64,000 nucleotides of DNA. Source: a virus. Every line of letters begins with the position of its first letter. Positions within the stretch are counted from its first letter, which is position 1. The stretch spans positions 1 through 64,000 of IMG/VR virus record IMGVR_UViG_3300017971_000002. One strand, written 5' to 3'. The translations under genes were made by a program, and so were the position numbers. This document shows, one piece after another, positions 28,134 through 36,142 of the stretch. A model generated the notes under the pieces. That model did not search any database. It was not told the DNA's origin and saw only the letters and a list, made by a program, of their open reading frames with translations.

Positions 28134-28159
28134 GGATTTTCCTTTCTTGGTTTTAGTTC

Positions 28160-28188
28160 ATTATATCATAATTCAAATTGAATGTCAA
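28160..28188 (-). promoter_or_regulatory. sigma70-type promoter of the sigma-factor operon
   Basis: On the minus strand TTGACA (28188-28183), 17-nt spacer, TATAAT (28165-28160): perfect consensus at optimal spacing, so expected to be strong with host RpoD and to act early. Confidence 0.85.
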
Positions 28189-28203
28189 GGGTTTTCTTGC
28201 GCC

Positions 28204-29064
28204 TTAAAAATCACCCTCAGCAACCTGGAGACAGGTGAGACCTAACTCATTTCTCCACATATCAACAACCTGATTCCTGTCGTCCAGAACAAAAAGTACA
28301 TTATAAGTTTTGGCGATGTATTTGTCATACAGCTCTCGTTTGACTATGGAGTCCTTCCTACAATCGCCAGCAGTTCTCATATAGAGATGATGGTATAATA
28401 TCCCATTCTCTTCCAGCCACTTCTCGGTCAGTTCTCTTGAGGAACCATCCCGACCAGAGAGCATGATGATCTTATATGCAGAGTCAAACATGGTATATCT
28501 CTCTATGATATGCCTCACGGGTTCATTCACTTCGTCCTGATCAACCTTGTCCCACTCGAATGGTCCTCTGGAAACCATCTTTGCAAGCGTTCCGTCAATG
28601 TCACAGATAATACATATTGAACGTCCAGGAGTAAATTTGTATTTTACAGGCTCGGGTCTAAGATACTGATTGTACATTCTCATAATGACCTTCTTACCAA
28701 CACTGGCTTCACGTTTGGCGTCCCTCTTGAGACAGGTGTCCAGATCCACATCGGTGAAATCCTTAATCCGCAGCTCCGCCTTGCCCTTAATGAGATCATG
28801 TATGTGTGTCTCATGTTTCTCATGAAGGTTGGTGTCGTCCACTATGACATGCTTGCCCTCATCCAGAGATTTCAGAATTATCTCATCCCTGATCTTTAGT
28901 ACAAACTTCTCATTGGAGCCAGACCATTTACTCACGTCCAGCATGGCACGAAGATCGTCCTTGTTCACCCTCTTATATACACCGGGGTGTTTTGTTATCA
29001 GGTCCTTTGCCCATGTGGACTTCCCGGACGCCGGTAAACCTTTTGTCATTATAACCTGTTTCAT
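28204..29064 (-). CDS. pseT: polynucleotide 5'-kinase / 3'-phosphatase (PseT-like)
   Basis: 286 aa from ATG 29064 behind GGGAGG. Kinase half: P-loop GLPASGKST (residues 9-17), DDTNLHEKH. Phosphatase half: DIDGTLAK (HAD motif I), SGRDG, and DDRNQVVDMW as motif III. Same order and length as T4 PseT (301 aa). With an RNA ligase it repairs tRNAs cut by host anticodon nucleases. Overlaps the preceding small membrane-protein ORF by 4 nt. Confidence 0.92.
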   Translation of the reverse strand: MKQVIMTKGLPASGKSTWAKDLITKHPGVYKRVNKDDLRAMLDVSKWSGSNEKFVLKIRDEIILKSLDEGKHVIVDDTNLHEKHETHIHDLIKGKAELRIKDFTDVDLDTCLKRDAKREASVGKKVIMRMYNQYLRPEPVKYKFTPGRSICIICDIDGTLAKMVSRGPFEWDKVDQDEVNEPVRHIIERYTMFDSAYKIIMLSGRDGSSRELTEKWLEENGILYHHLYMRTAGDCRKDSIVKRELYDKYIAKTYNVLFVLDDRNQVVDMWRNELGLTCLQVAEGDF

Positions 29065-29237
29065 CTGCACCTCCCTGATTTACGTCTCCATTGTGTGAAT
29101 GTTGAACCTGCCTTCTGTGTTAGATTAGTTTGATGTTGGGTGAGGGACAGCACCATGATGATACCGTCCAGTATTTTACACCAGCCTATCAGCCAGAGAA
29201 AAAACCTTTCTGTGTAGTCTATCTTTTGTCTATTCAT
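29061..29237 (-). CDS. 58-aa membrane protein
   Basis: ATG 29237 to TGA 29061. Hydrophobic segment FFLWLIGWCKILDGIIMVLS at residues 12-31, then a polar basic tail. It overlaps both neighbours by 4 nt (ATGA at each end), which strongly supports that it is translated. Family unknown. Confidence 0.6.
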   Translation of the reverse strand: MNRQKIDYTERFFLWLIGWCKILDGIIMVLSLTQHQTNLTQKAGSTFTQWRRKSGRCR

Positions 29238-29851
29238 GCCGCCGTCCTGTACTCAAAAAGTTTATCCAGTTCTTCCCAGAGACATATTGCACCGAGAGTC
29301 CTAGACTCGAAATACTCACGGAATGCTGGATACTCCTTCTTATACATCTGGTACTTGTCGTTGCCCATTTTCTTACCACGCCGACCATTTGCGATCATGT
29401 CTGCCTGTTTCACTATGACAGACCTGTAGTTGGAGGCCATCTTCGGCCACGTCTTGATTTTTCTCTCTTTCCTGTTATGACCAAGTTCGTCAGTCATATC
29501 ATAGACCACATCTGCAACCACCCTACCAAACTCCTTTAGAAGATCGTGATAATTACTTTCCGTGTCCTCAAGGGTATCGTGTAGCCAGGCAGCCGCAAGT
29601 AGTTCTGGATTTGTGATTCCAAACTCAGCCAATACATCATGAACCTGTTTGAGGTGGACAGTGTATGGTAGACTTCCATATTTCTGTCCATGATGAACAT
29701 GGGCGGCGAACTGAACGACCTCTTCAATGTCCCTATCAAACTTTTGGGAGTTTTTAGACGGTCCCAGGGAGAATTGATGTTTGGCCATTCTCATACCCTC
29801 TTTGAGTTCCTTGTAAAAATATTCAATTAGATACTGTTTGGGTGAATTCAT
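29234..29851 (-). CDS. SpoT/MESH1-type HD hydrolase
   Basis: 205 aa. HD-superfamily motifs as in ppGpp hydrolases: HHGQKYGSLPYTVHLKQVHD near 54-73, AAAWLHDTLEDT near 87-98 (metal-binding HD then ED), and IVKQADMIAN near 145-155 (the K..D step). May degrade alarmone or another nucleotide and so counter the stringent response or nucleotide-based defence signals. Overlaps the next gene by 4 nt. Confidence 0.83.
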   Translation of the reverse strand: MNSPKQYLIEYFYKELKEGMRMAKHQFSLGPSKNSQKFDRDIEEVVQFAAHVHHGQKYGSLPYTVHLKQVHDVLAEFGITNPELLAAAWLHDTLEDTESNYHDLLKEFGRVVADVVYDMTDELGHNRKERKIKTWPKMASNYRSVIVKQADMIANGRRGKKMGNDKYQMYKKEYPAFREYFESRTLGAICLWEELDKLFEYRTAA

Positions 29852-30051
29852 AAATCCATCTCCTTAATTGGATTCTTACCATCGAACTGTTTATATAGAA
29901 CGAGATACATGGAATTGTCAACCGCGACTGGAATCAATATTGATGCCAACGCAGCAAAAAGATATGTGAAAAAATTATTCAGTCTTTTCATAAGCCCGTT
30001 TAGCTTCCAGTAGGAATGCTGGATATCGGATGTATCTATAAGACCTTTCAT
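29848..30051 (-). CDS. small membrane protein
   Basis: 67 aa. I chose the ATG at 30051 behind AAAGGAAATAAA; an earlier in-frame start overlaps the PolX gene. One hydrophobic helix FFTYLFAALASILIPVAVD (about residues 27-45) with flanking charged segments. Family unknown. Confidence 0.58.
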   Translation of the reverse strand: MKGLIDTSDIQHSYWKLNGLMKRLNNFFTYLFAALASILIPVAVDNSMYLVLYKQFDGKNPIKEMDL

Positions 30052-30062
30052 TTTATTTCCTT

Positions 30063-30740
30063 TCATTTTAGGTTTAGATGTCTGCAAAACTTTCTATGCT
30101 TGTATCCGGGGCAGGTGCACGTTCCGTTTTTTACGGTGTAGTACCTTTTCCCATCGCTGGACCTGACCCTCCGGACTATGGACTTGTTCACCTTTTTACC
30201 AAGACCCAGTTCATCCTCCCCCTTACGATCTTCGGGTTTGACATATGGAAGACCCAGCTCCTTATAGATGCTCCGCTCGGTGTTCTTGTCCAACCGGTTT
30301 CCATCCTCATCAAAAAGACCATACTGGTTCAGCTTCCAACCTTTGGATTTTGCATACGATCTCATCTGCTGGTTGTGCTGACCGCTACCAGTCAAAAACA
30401 AAGAGGCAGGTCCCCAATGCGCCCGTTTAAAAAAGTAAAGATCGAGCTGGGTCCTGATCCCGGCCAGTGCCGTGTGTAATGTAATGTGCTTGTTGCCACC
30501 AGAGGTGACCTCGAAATCCTTGCTATATTTGAACACCTGTTCAACGGCCTGCTTAACATCGTCTTCCTTGACGCACGCCCTTAATTCAACCGCCACGTCC
30601 AGATCACCAATAAGGCTCTTACCCCTGCGGTAAGAACCCATCAGCTCGATCCTCTTGGCGATCCTACCCAGAAATAATTTCAGATTCTTGTAGTGGGATT
30701 CTATAACCTCTCGACTGACCTTCTGTTCGTACTTGCTCAC
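30063..30740 (-). CDS. PolX-type nucleotidyltransferase with SWIM zinc finger
   Basis: 225 aa. IELMGSYRRGKSLIGDLDVAVEL (about 31-53) is the family X palm with GS and D-x-D metal ligands; QLDLYF gives the third Asp; the HWGPASLFLTGSGQHNQQM thumb follows as in DNA polymerase beta. The C-terminus CTCPGYKHRKFCRHL is a SWIM zinc finger (CxC..CxH). No 8-kDa lyase domain. Likely fills short gaps in DNA or extends nucleic acid ends; SWIM gives nucleic-acid or protein binding. An unusual fusion. Confidence 0.83.
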   Translation of the reverse strand: MSKYEQKVSREVIESHYKNLKLFLGRIAKRIELMGSYRRGKSLIGDLDVAVELRACVKEDDVKQAVEQVFKYSKDFEVTSGGNKHITLHTALAGIRTQLDLYFFKRAHWGPASLFLTGSGQHNQQMRSYAKSKGWKLNQYGLFDEDGNRLDKNTERSIYKELGLPYVKPEDRKGEDELGLGKKVNKSIVRRVRSSDGKRYYTVKNGTCTCPGYKHRKFCRHLNLK

Positions 30741-30765
30741 TTGAATTTCCTTTCACCTAAAATTC

Positions 30766-30839
30766 TGCCCCAGTGATACTCCTCAGGGTTATCTGCAGTT
30801 CCCTGTGTTTCTCTTAACCCATTTAATCGCCCTGGGGCA
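30766..30839 (-). promoter_or_regulatory. structured mRNA leader of the PolX operon
   Basis: Between the promoter at 30875-30903 and the start at 30740. TGCCCCAG (30839-30832, minus) pairs with CTGGGGCA (30773-30766), enclosing an inner CAGGG/CCCTG hairpin. An 8-bp closing stem over 74 nt suggests a regulatory or stabilising leader. No known riboswitch recognised. Confidence 0.45.
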
Positions 30840-30874
30840 AAAGCGGACCAACTGGCTGGGATTTCTATTATTCA

Positions 30875-30903
30875 ATTATATCATAGAACGGGATAAAATT
30901 CAA
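30875..30903 (-). promoter_or_regulatory. sigma70-type promoter
   Basis: Minus strand TTGAAT (30903-30898), 17-nt spacer, TATAAT (30880-30875). Divergent from the promoter at 31041. Confidence 0.75.
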
Positions 30904-30943
30904 GGGTTTTCTGAACAAAACCAGGGTCCCGAAATTCAGTCAA

Positions 30944-30977
30944 AACCCCGGCCGGGAGCCCGCCCCGGTTTTTCGGC
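30944..30977. repeat. dispersed GC-rich palindrome, copy 2
   Basis: Contains AACCCCGGCCGGGAGCCCG, identical over 19 nt to the reverse complement of copy 1, then CGGTTTTTCGG, which recurs at copy 4. A second AACCCCGGTTTTTCG lies at about 30996. Located between divergent promoters. Confidence 0.65.
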
Positions 30978-31040
30978 TAAAAACAGGAATCGAACCCCGG
31001 TTTTTCGTCAAAATACCGTAATTTCGGGTTGGTTTTTATC

Positions 31041-31069
31041 TTGAATGCGGCCTGAAAACCTAGTATAAT
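31041..31069 (+). promoter_or_regulatory. sigma70-type promoter
   Basis: TTGAAT 31041-31046, 17-nt spacer, TATAAT 31064-31069; 21 nt before the ATG at 31091. Mirrors the divergent promoter at 30875 in both hexamers. Confidence 0.78.
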
Positions 31070-31090
31070 TATAATGAAACTGGAGGTATC

Positions 31091-31519
31091 ATGAATGAAA
31101 TCAAAAACAAGGACTTTTTCAGAGGTGGCAATGCGGTGTTCACTATTCATAATGATAAGGGTGATCACTTTACTTTTAAGATTAGGCAGTGCCAATATGA
31201 CAGGGAAGGAAACAAGGTGGATAATGGCCCATTCTTTGTTTCATTAATGACAGGATCGGATAATGAACGATCCTATTCTTATATGGGAATTTTCAATACC
31301 AAAACATACTATGTGCATCCTACCAAAGGGACCAAAGTACGGGACCAAAAAGCCTGGAAGGTTCTGGAATGGGGTATCGGGATGATTTTACAAGGCAAGG
31401 TTGTCCCAGAAGGATATGGGATAAAACACGAAGGCAAATGTTGCAGGTGTGGACGTCGGTTGACAACCCCCAAGTCCATAGAATTAGGCATTGGCCCGGA
31501 ATGTGAAAGAAGGATGTAA
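31091..31519 (+). CDS. DUF6011-domain protein
   Basis: 142 aa, GGAGGTATC Shine-Dalgarno, first gene of the plus operon. C-terminus CCRCGRRLTTPKSIELGIGP then ECERRM is the DUF6011 zinc-knuckle signature (CxxCGRxL...S...GxGPxC). The N-terminal part (FFRGGNAVFTIHNDKGDHFT) looks beta-rich. The family is common in phages and actinobacterial elements; role unknown. Confidence 0.75.
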   Translation: MNEIKNKDFFRGGNAVFTIHNDKGDHFTFKIRQCQYDREGNKVDNGPFFVSLMTGSDNERSYSYMGIFNTKTYYVHPTKGTKVRDQKAWKVLEWGIGMILQGKVVPEGYGIKHEGKCCRCGRRLTTPKSIELGIGPECERRM

Positions 31520-31521
31520 TT

Positions 31522-32217
31522 ATGACTAAGGGATATATCTTATATGAAGGCCCGTCCAGGATTGATGGTGAACCGATAGTGGCGATTGCTACATTCGGAT
31601 CGAAAAATTCAAAGACTGGTGACATGATCCAGACTTTTATTATCAGGTCGGATATTCGTCCGACTGATGCAATTAAGTCTTTGGACGATAAATCGATCTG
31701 CGGGGATTGTCCACAAAGGTTTGGTCTCGGTGGTGGTTGTTATGTTAGGACTTTCTTCGGGCCCGATAGTATCTATAAAGCATACAAGGCTGGGAAGTAT
31801 TCTCGGGTCTGGAATTCTGATGTTTTTAATGGCGAGTCAATTCGGATCGGATCTTATGGTGATCCCACCGCCGTTCCTGTGGAGGTGTGGAGAACGGTAC
31901 TTCGGAATTCTAAAAAACATACTGGTTACACCCATCATTGGGATAATGAAAATAATCAGGAATATAGAGATATCCTGATGGCATCGGTGGAGACTTATGT
32001 TGGTCGGGTTCGGGCCGCTAATAAAGGCTGGAGAACTTTTAGGATGATCAATGATATTTCGGATCTTGGTGTTGGTGAGATGTTATGCCTCAATCTGACC
32101 CATGGAATTAAATGTAAAAAGTGTGGAATGTGTTATGGTAAAGGTCAGGCAAAGGACTTATGTATATATCCTCACGGTATAGTCAAGAAAAGAGTTTTTA
32201 GCAAGGTGAATGGATAA
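31522..32217 (+). CDS. DUF7227-like phage protein
   Basis: 231 aa. CGDCPQRFGLGGGCYVRTFFGP (about residues 54-76), AYKAGKYSR and RIGSYGDPTAVP match my memory of a conserved phage family (DUF7227; C-x-x-CP...CYV, G-S-Y-G-D-P). The Cys near the C-terminus (CKKCGMCYGKGQAKDLC) suggest a metal or iron-sulfur site. It resembles radical-SAM partner architecture only loosely. Function unknown. Confidence 0.7.
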   Translation: MTKGYILYEGPSRIDGEPIVAIATFGSKNSKTGDMIQTFIIRSDIRPTDAIKSLDDKSICGDCPQRFGLGGGCYVRTFFGPDSIYKAYKAGKYSRVWNSDVFNGESIRIGSYGDPTAVPVEVWRTVLRNSKKHTGYTHHWDNENNQEYRDILMASVETYVGRVRAANKGWRTFRMINDISDLGVGEMLCLNLTHGIKCKKCGMCYGKGQAKDLCIYPHGIVKKRVFSKVNG

Positions 32218-32441
32218 TGAGAACATTGGTTCATGAAAATATTTATCTGGAGCTTAATTACTGTAGTCCTGAAGAGGCTATAAGATCAATCAATATGGCT
32301 AAAGATATATTGGTCAAACGAGGTTGCGATGAACAATCTATTCACCTAGAGGTTGGTTCGGTATATGTTGAGGAGTTTGATGAGGATCAGGTTCAGTCTA
32401 TTATGACTGGTTCACATATATTAGAGGAGGTTGGAAAATGA
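32217..32441 (+). CDS. unknown small protein
   Basis: 74 aa, TAATG overlap with 31522. DILVKRGCDEQSIHLEVG parallels RTLTSQGCEHDTLTIDLD in the next gene, so the two are likely distant paralogues with a helix-GC-strand layout. Overlaps its neighbour by 4 nt. Confidence 0.62.
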   Translation: MRTLVHENIYLELNYCSPEEAIRSINMAKDILVKRGCDEQSIHLEVGSVYVEEFDEDQVQSIMTGSHILEEVGK

Positions 32442-32644
32442 ATAAAAAGTCTGTGGAATATGAATTGGTTCGTGGTGTGGAATTTATGGATCTCAAAGAT
32501 TTTAGACATAAGATAAATCGTGGTGTTAGGACTCTCACCAGCCAGGGGTGTGAGCATGATACATTGACCATAGATTTAGATATGGATGATATACCTTATT
32601 CTAATGAACAGACATTGGTAATAAAACTGGTGGGGTACAAATAA
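32438..32644 (+). CDS. unknown small protein, possible paralogue of the previous
   Basis: 68 aa, GGAGGTTGGAAA Shine-Dalgarno. Shares the helix-GC-strand layout described for 32217. Family unknown. Overlaps the TOPRIM gene by 1 nt. Confidence 0.6.
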   Translation: MNKKSVEYELVRGVEFMDLKDFRHKINRGVRTLTSQGCEHDTLTIDLDMDDIPYSNEQTLVIKLVGYK

Positions 32645-33177
32645 TGGATTTAATAGAACATCTTAGAAGTAGGGATCTTAAAGTCGAACGGTATTCTGTT
32701 CACTTATCTGAGGCTGATGGTATAGCAACTTTTATGTTGTATAACTTTTCAGGCAAACTGGTCGGATATCAGACCTATAATCCGAACGGCCCCAAGATAC
32801 GGAATAACCATGACCCTAGACTCCAGAGGTACTTTACTTACTTTACAAGTGAGGGTTATAAGAAGGCAATAGGTTTCTTTGGATTGGATACATATGATCC
32901 TGGAAAGAAATATCTATTTCTCACGGAAGGTATATTTGACGCGGTCAAGTTACACAACCTTGGGTTGAACGCATTTGCCCTTCTCTCTAATGATCCGAAG
33001 AGGCACAGGTCTTGGCTTCGAATACTTCCCCATCGAAGGGTGGCGGTCTGCGACGGAGACGCCGCAGGGTTGAAGTTGGCCAAGATGGGTCATGAGCATG
33101 TGGTCATGCCTGAGGGAAAAGATTTAGGAGATATGAATGAACCAGAAATCAAAACCTTACTAAGGAGGTATATATGA
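32644..33177 (+). CDS. TOPRIM-domain (primase-like) protein
   Basis: 177 aa. FLTEGIFDAVKLHNLG (catalytic Glu) near 96-111 and AVCDGDAAGLKLAKMG (D-x-D) near 137-152 are the TOPRIM motifs of DnaG-type primases; the ending VMPEGKDLGDM fits too. The N-terminal part (YQTYNPNGPK) resembles the short pre-TOPRIM segment of phage primases lacking the zinc-binding domain. Probably acts in priming or as a truncated primase. Confidence 0.78.
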   Translation: MDLIEHLRSRDLKVERYSVHLSEADGIATFMLYNFSGKLVGYQTYNPNGPKIRNNHDPRLQRYFTYFTSEGYKKAIGFFGLDTYDPGKKYLFLTEGIFDAVKLHNLGLNAFALLSNDPKRHRSWLRILPHRRVAVCDGDAAGLKLAKMGHEHVVMPEGKDLGDMNEPEIKTLLRRYI

Positions 33178-33566
33178 CCGAATCGACCAATGACAAAATT
33201 GTGGAACTTAAGGTTCCAATTAATGTCACAACGATTGCCAAGGAAGTTTATCAGAACTTTCCTGAGGCCGGAATGTGCCTGTCGTGTATCAATTGGCGTT
33301 ATGGCGATACCCCAGGGAAACCTTTCATGTTCGTGTTTGAGGATCTGGAGGACGAGGATGATGAAGGAAATTCCAAACTTTACAAGGTCGATCTTGAGAT
33401 GGCCGAAAAGGGTATTCAGATTCTCATGGAGAAAATTCTCGCCAAGGATTACCACTTTGATGGTATTGACGGACTCGAGGATTTGTTGGAGCTTGGTAAC
33501 TGGGACGCATGGGTTGTTGACGCCGCAGCTCAGTGTGCCATTTTTGGTGAGGTCATATATGGATAG
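33174..33566 (+). CDS. unknown acidic protein
   Basis: 130 aa, AAGGAGGTATAT Shine-Dalgarno. Acidic loop (FEDLEDEDDEGN), Cys pair CLSC, helical end. TAG stop overlaps the Tat-signal gene start by 8 nt. Family unknown. Confidence 0.65.
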   Translation: MTESTNDKIVELKVPINVTTIAKEVYQNFPEAGMCLSCINWRYGDTPGKPFMFVFEDLEDEDDEGNSKLYKVDLEMAEKGIQILMEKILAKDYHFDGIDGLEDLLELGNWDAWVVDAAAQCAIFGEVIYG

Positions 33567-33903
33567 AAGAACATTTCTAAAGACGTTAACCGCGATGACC
33601 GCCATTCCGGCGGTCGCTGCTGGATGGCCTGTTAGAGGTTGGAGGTTTAACTTCTATAAAATCTCCCGTGGTTGTGAGAATCTGACTATCGAACAGGGCA
33701 AGTGGATGAACTCTATGATCTTTAGATATCTTCGGAATAATATTGATACGGTCAAAAACTTTGACGAACTTCAGAGATATTTAAACAAGGTCAAGCCCGA
33801 GATCATTGGAGACTTTTGGGATTGTCTGTCAGTTATACATTGTAGGTTGAAACATGATTGGGCCAAAAAACTGACGATAAAAAAAACACGATCTATCCGA
33901 TAG
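33559..33903 (+). CDS. Tat-signal protein, probably frameshifted at its 3' end
   Basis: 114 aa. The start MDRRTFLKTLTAMTAIPAVA is a twin-arginine signal (RRTFLK, hydrophobic core, A-V-A-A cleavage region), so the product may be exported folded. The frame ends at TAG 33901-33903 shortly after a run of eight A (33876-33883). Leaving one A out joins it to HDLSDRIFFEKELRDNFVNG and on to TGA at 34034-34036, which overlaps the next ATG by 4 nt like other junctions here. Programmed slippage, a real indel, or a sequence error are possible. Confidence 0.6.
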   Translation: MDRRTFLKTLTAMTAIPAVAAGWPVRGWRFNFYKISRGCENLTIEQGKWMNSMIFRYLRNNIDTVKNFDELQRYLNKVKPEIIGDFWDCLSVIHCRLKHDWAKKLTIKKTRSIR

Positions 33904-33937
33904 GATCTTCTTTGAGAAAGAACTAAGGGATAACTTT

Positions 33938-34036
33938 GTGAACGGAGTATATAATAGAATTAGTGATACAGAATTAAGATCCATGAAGAAGGCCGAGATC
34001 GAAAAAGTCATATATTGGTATAGGAGAAAGAAATGA
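33938..34036 (+). CDS. alternative 32-aa ORF or frameshifted end of the Tat-signal gene
   Basis: GTG 33938 behind AAGGGATAACTTT begins 32 codons (ISDTELRSMKKAEIEKVIYW, basic end) to TGA 34036, overlapping the radical SAM start by 4 nt. The open frame extends upstream without a start to the A8 run, so this is more likely the shifted end of 33559 than an independent gene. Confidence 0.4.
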   Translation: MNGVYNRISDTELRSMKKAEIEKVIYWYRRKK

Positions 34037-34734
34037 AGAAATATTCTATAGATAATTTGATCATCGAGGTGACCCGCAGGTGTAACCTTAAATGTCTGCA
34101 CTGCCTGAGGGGTGATGCCCAGGACAAGGACATTGATGATAAATACATCGAGGGCCTTTTTCAGAAACTGGAGTATATATCGTTCCTGACCATAACTGGT
34201 GGTGAGCCGTCCCTGGTACCTGATAAAATCAGAACCATCATCCGCTTAGCCAAAAAGTACAAGGTGGGGATTGGGAACTTCTATATCGCCACCAATGGCA
34301 TCAAGGTTCCTGATAGGTTTTTGTTTGCGATTCTTAGACTTTGGACATATTGTGACGATAACGAAGTGACTGCAGTCGAAATAAGTAACGATGGATATCA
34401 TAACTGGCGAAAAGTTGATGATAAGATCCTGGCCTTTGGTTTTGCCCGAATGAAGTTCGAGCAAGATGGTACAAAAGACTTCTCTTTAATTCAGGAGGGA
34501 AACGCATATCTAAAGTTGGGAAAAGGACGGGAGAATCCCATACACGGTTTCACTGTTGAGGATGAACGTATAGATGGTGAACTATATCTCAACTGTAAAG
34601 GTAACATACTATCGAATTGCGATCTATCATATTATAGGCAGGACGATGAGGAGAACATAGTGGTGCGTAACATAGCACGAAAGAGATTGGATTTAGGCAA
34701 GGCTTGTGAATCATTCAACCCTGAGGAGGAATAA
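34033..34734 (+). CDS. radical SAM enzyme
   Basis: 233 aa, AGGAGAAAGA Shine-Dalgarno. TRRCNLKCLHC at about residues 13-23 is the CxxxCxxC 4Fe-4S site; TGGEPSL near 54 is the SAM-binding GGE motif; IATNG near 84 follows. The C-terminal LNCKGNILSNCDLSY carries two more cysteines that could hold an auxiliary cluster. Substrate unknown; its neighbours are a Tat-signal protein and an RNA ligase. Confidence 0.88.
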   Translation: MKKYSIDNLIIEVTRRCNLKCLHCLRGDAQDKDIDDKYIEGLFQKLEYISFLTITGGEPSLVPDKIRTIIRLAKKYKVGIGNFYIATNGIKVPDRFLFAILRLWTYCDDNEVTAVEISNDGYHNWRKVDDKILAFGFARMKFEQDGTKDFSLIQEGNAYLKLGKGRENPIHGFTVEDERIDGELYLNCKGNILSNCDLSYYRQDDEENIVVRNIARKRLDLGKACESFNPEEE

Positions 34735-34925
34735 TGAAAAATAGGATAGAGGCATCAGTTGTATATAATGGTCCCTGGTGGCATTTTCTTGCCTGCCTGT
34801 TGGCGCAGGGATATCCAGTTTTATCATTTGAAGTCGGACTCTGGACTCTGGTTCCGATTTTCAATGCGATGTATGTATTTGGTTTATCAATAGTTAAAGG
34901 AGCAATGTATGACTCTACTAGATAA
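34734..34925 (+). CDS. small membrane protein
   Basis: 63 aa, GAGGAATA Shine-Dalgarno, TAATG overlap with the radical SAM gene. Two short hydrophobic segments (WWHFLACLLAQGYPVLSF; LWTLVPIFNAMYVFGLSIV). Its last 17 nt overlap the RNA ligase start. Family unknown. Confidence 0.6.
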   Translation: MKNRIEASVVYNGPWWHFLACLLAQGYPVLSFEVGLWTLVPIFNAMYVFGLSIVKGAMYDSTR

Positions 34926-35940
34926 GATACAGACTGAGATTGAGGCTGGAAATGTCATGGTCAAGAAACATCCAGAGGTAGATTATTACATATATAATTA
35001 CACTCCGGACTGTCAGTTCAAAAGGCGTTGGAACGGCACCAACATGATGTGTCGCGGGTTGATACTCAATGAGTATGGTGAGATAATTGCACGGCCTTTC
35101 CCGAAGTTTTTCAACTATGAGGAGCTCCCTGGATTAGGTATCCAGATACCTAATGAGACCTTTGAGGTGTATGACAAGCTGGATGGTTCTCTTGGTATCT
35201 TATACAAGATGCCCGATGGTACTCCCAGAATTGCAACTCGCGGTTCGTTTGACTCTGAGCAGGCTCGGGTAGCCAACAGGATACTTGAAAATAGATACAA
35301 GGATTTTCATTTCAAGGATGGATTCACCTATCTGTTTGAGATCATATATCCAGATAACAGGATCGTGGTAAACTATGGTGATGTAACAGATCTGTTTCTT
35401 CTCGCCATCATAGATAACGAGACCGGGTTTGATTTTTCAATTAATGATATTTCCTTGCCAACCGTCAAGAAGTATGACGGTGTAAAGGACTTTAGGGTTC
35501 TAACTAAGAATGATAAGAATAATTCTGAGGGCTTTGTTGTGAAGTTTGACAATGGGTTTAGACTAAAGATGAAGTTTGAGGAGTATGTAAGACTTCACAG
35601 AATCGTCACCGGTCTAAATGAGAAGGCTGTTTGGGAGATGCTCAAGGATGGTGCAGACTTTGATTCTATACTGGTGAATCTTCCTGAGGAGTTTGAGAAG
35701 TGGATCAAGGAGGTCAAGGATAACTTTGAGAAGGAGTTCGATACAAACAAGGCTCTGGCCCTTGGTGTCTTTGAGAGGGTTAAGAATCTTTCTACTAGGA
35801 AAGAGCAGGCAATCACAATAAAGAACAGTATTAGCAATAAGCTGTGGGCTGTCGTGTTCAAGATGCTTGACGGTAAGGGGTACGATGAGTATATCTGGAA
35901 GATATTGAAACCAATTACCAAGGAGGACGATGATGGCTAA
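34909..35940 (+). CDS. rnlA: T4 Rnl1-like RNA ligase
   Basis: 343 aa (T4 RnlA is 374), AAAGGAGCA Shine-Dalgarno. Adenylation motif EVYDKLDGSLG near residues 86-96 with the nucleotidyl Lys; upstream CRGLILNEYGEIIARPFPKF typical of Rnl1; FEIIYP (motif III); EGFVVKF (motif IV); LKMKFEEYVRLH (motif V). Joins 5'-phosphate to 3'-OH at broken tRNA anticodon loops after PNK healing. Confidence 0.9.
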   Translation: MTLLDKIQTEIEAGNVMVKKHPEVDYYIYNYTPDCQFKRRWNGTNMMCRGLILNEYGEIIARPFPKFFNYEELPGLGIQIPNETFEVYDKLDGSLGILYKMPDGTPRIATRGSFDSEQARVANRILENRYKDFHFKDGFTYLFEIIYPDNRIVVNYGDVTDLFLLAIIDNETGFDFSINDISLPTVKKYDGVKDFRVLTKNDKNNSEGFVVKFDNGFRLKMKFEEYVRLHRIVTGLNEKAVWEMLKDGADFDSILVNLPEEFEKWIKEVKDNFEKEFDTNKALALGVFERVKNLSTRKEQAITIKNSISNKLWAVVFKMLDGKGYDEYIWKILKPITKEDDDG

Positions 35941-36142
35941 ACATAACTGGGTTAAGATATCGGATAGTAGTATCGAGGTTGCCAATGTAGATTGGTGTAC
36001 GATAACTGGTGCGATTCGTATCGACGGAAAGGTGGAACATCCTTCTTATGACTGCAATGGTTGTACTGCGAAAGACATGGATTCCTCACACGGTTGTATA
36101 GAGTGCCGTCGGTTATATCATGATGGATGGGAGGGAGAATGA
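35930..36142 (+). CDS. unknown cysteine-rich small protein
   Basis: 70 aa, AAGGAGGACG Shine-Dalgarno, overlaps the ligase end by 11 nt. Five to six cysteines (WCTITG, CNGCTAKDMDSSHGCIECRR) fit a zinc-binding fold. Family unknown. Overlaps the Thg1 gene by 4 nt. Confidence 0.62.
   Translation: MMAKHNWVKISDSSIEVANVDWCTITGAIRIDGKVEHPSYDCNGCTAKDMDSSHGCIECRRLYHDGWEGE

Noticed and set aside
30900-31020. CRISPR-like or tandem repeat array
   Set aside because: The GC-rich units are few, irregular and interrupted; there are no uniform spacers.
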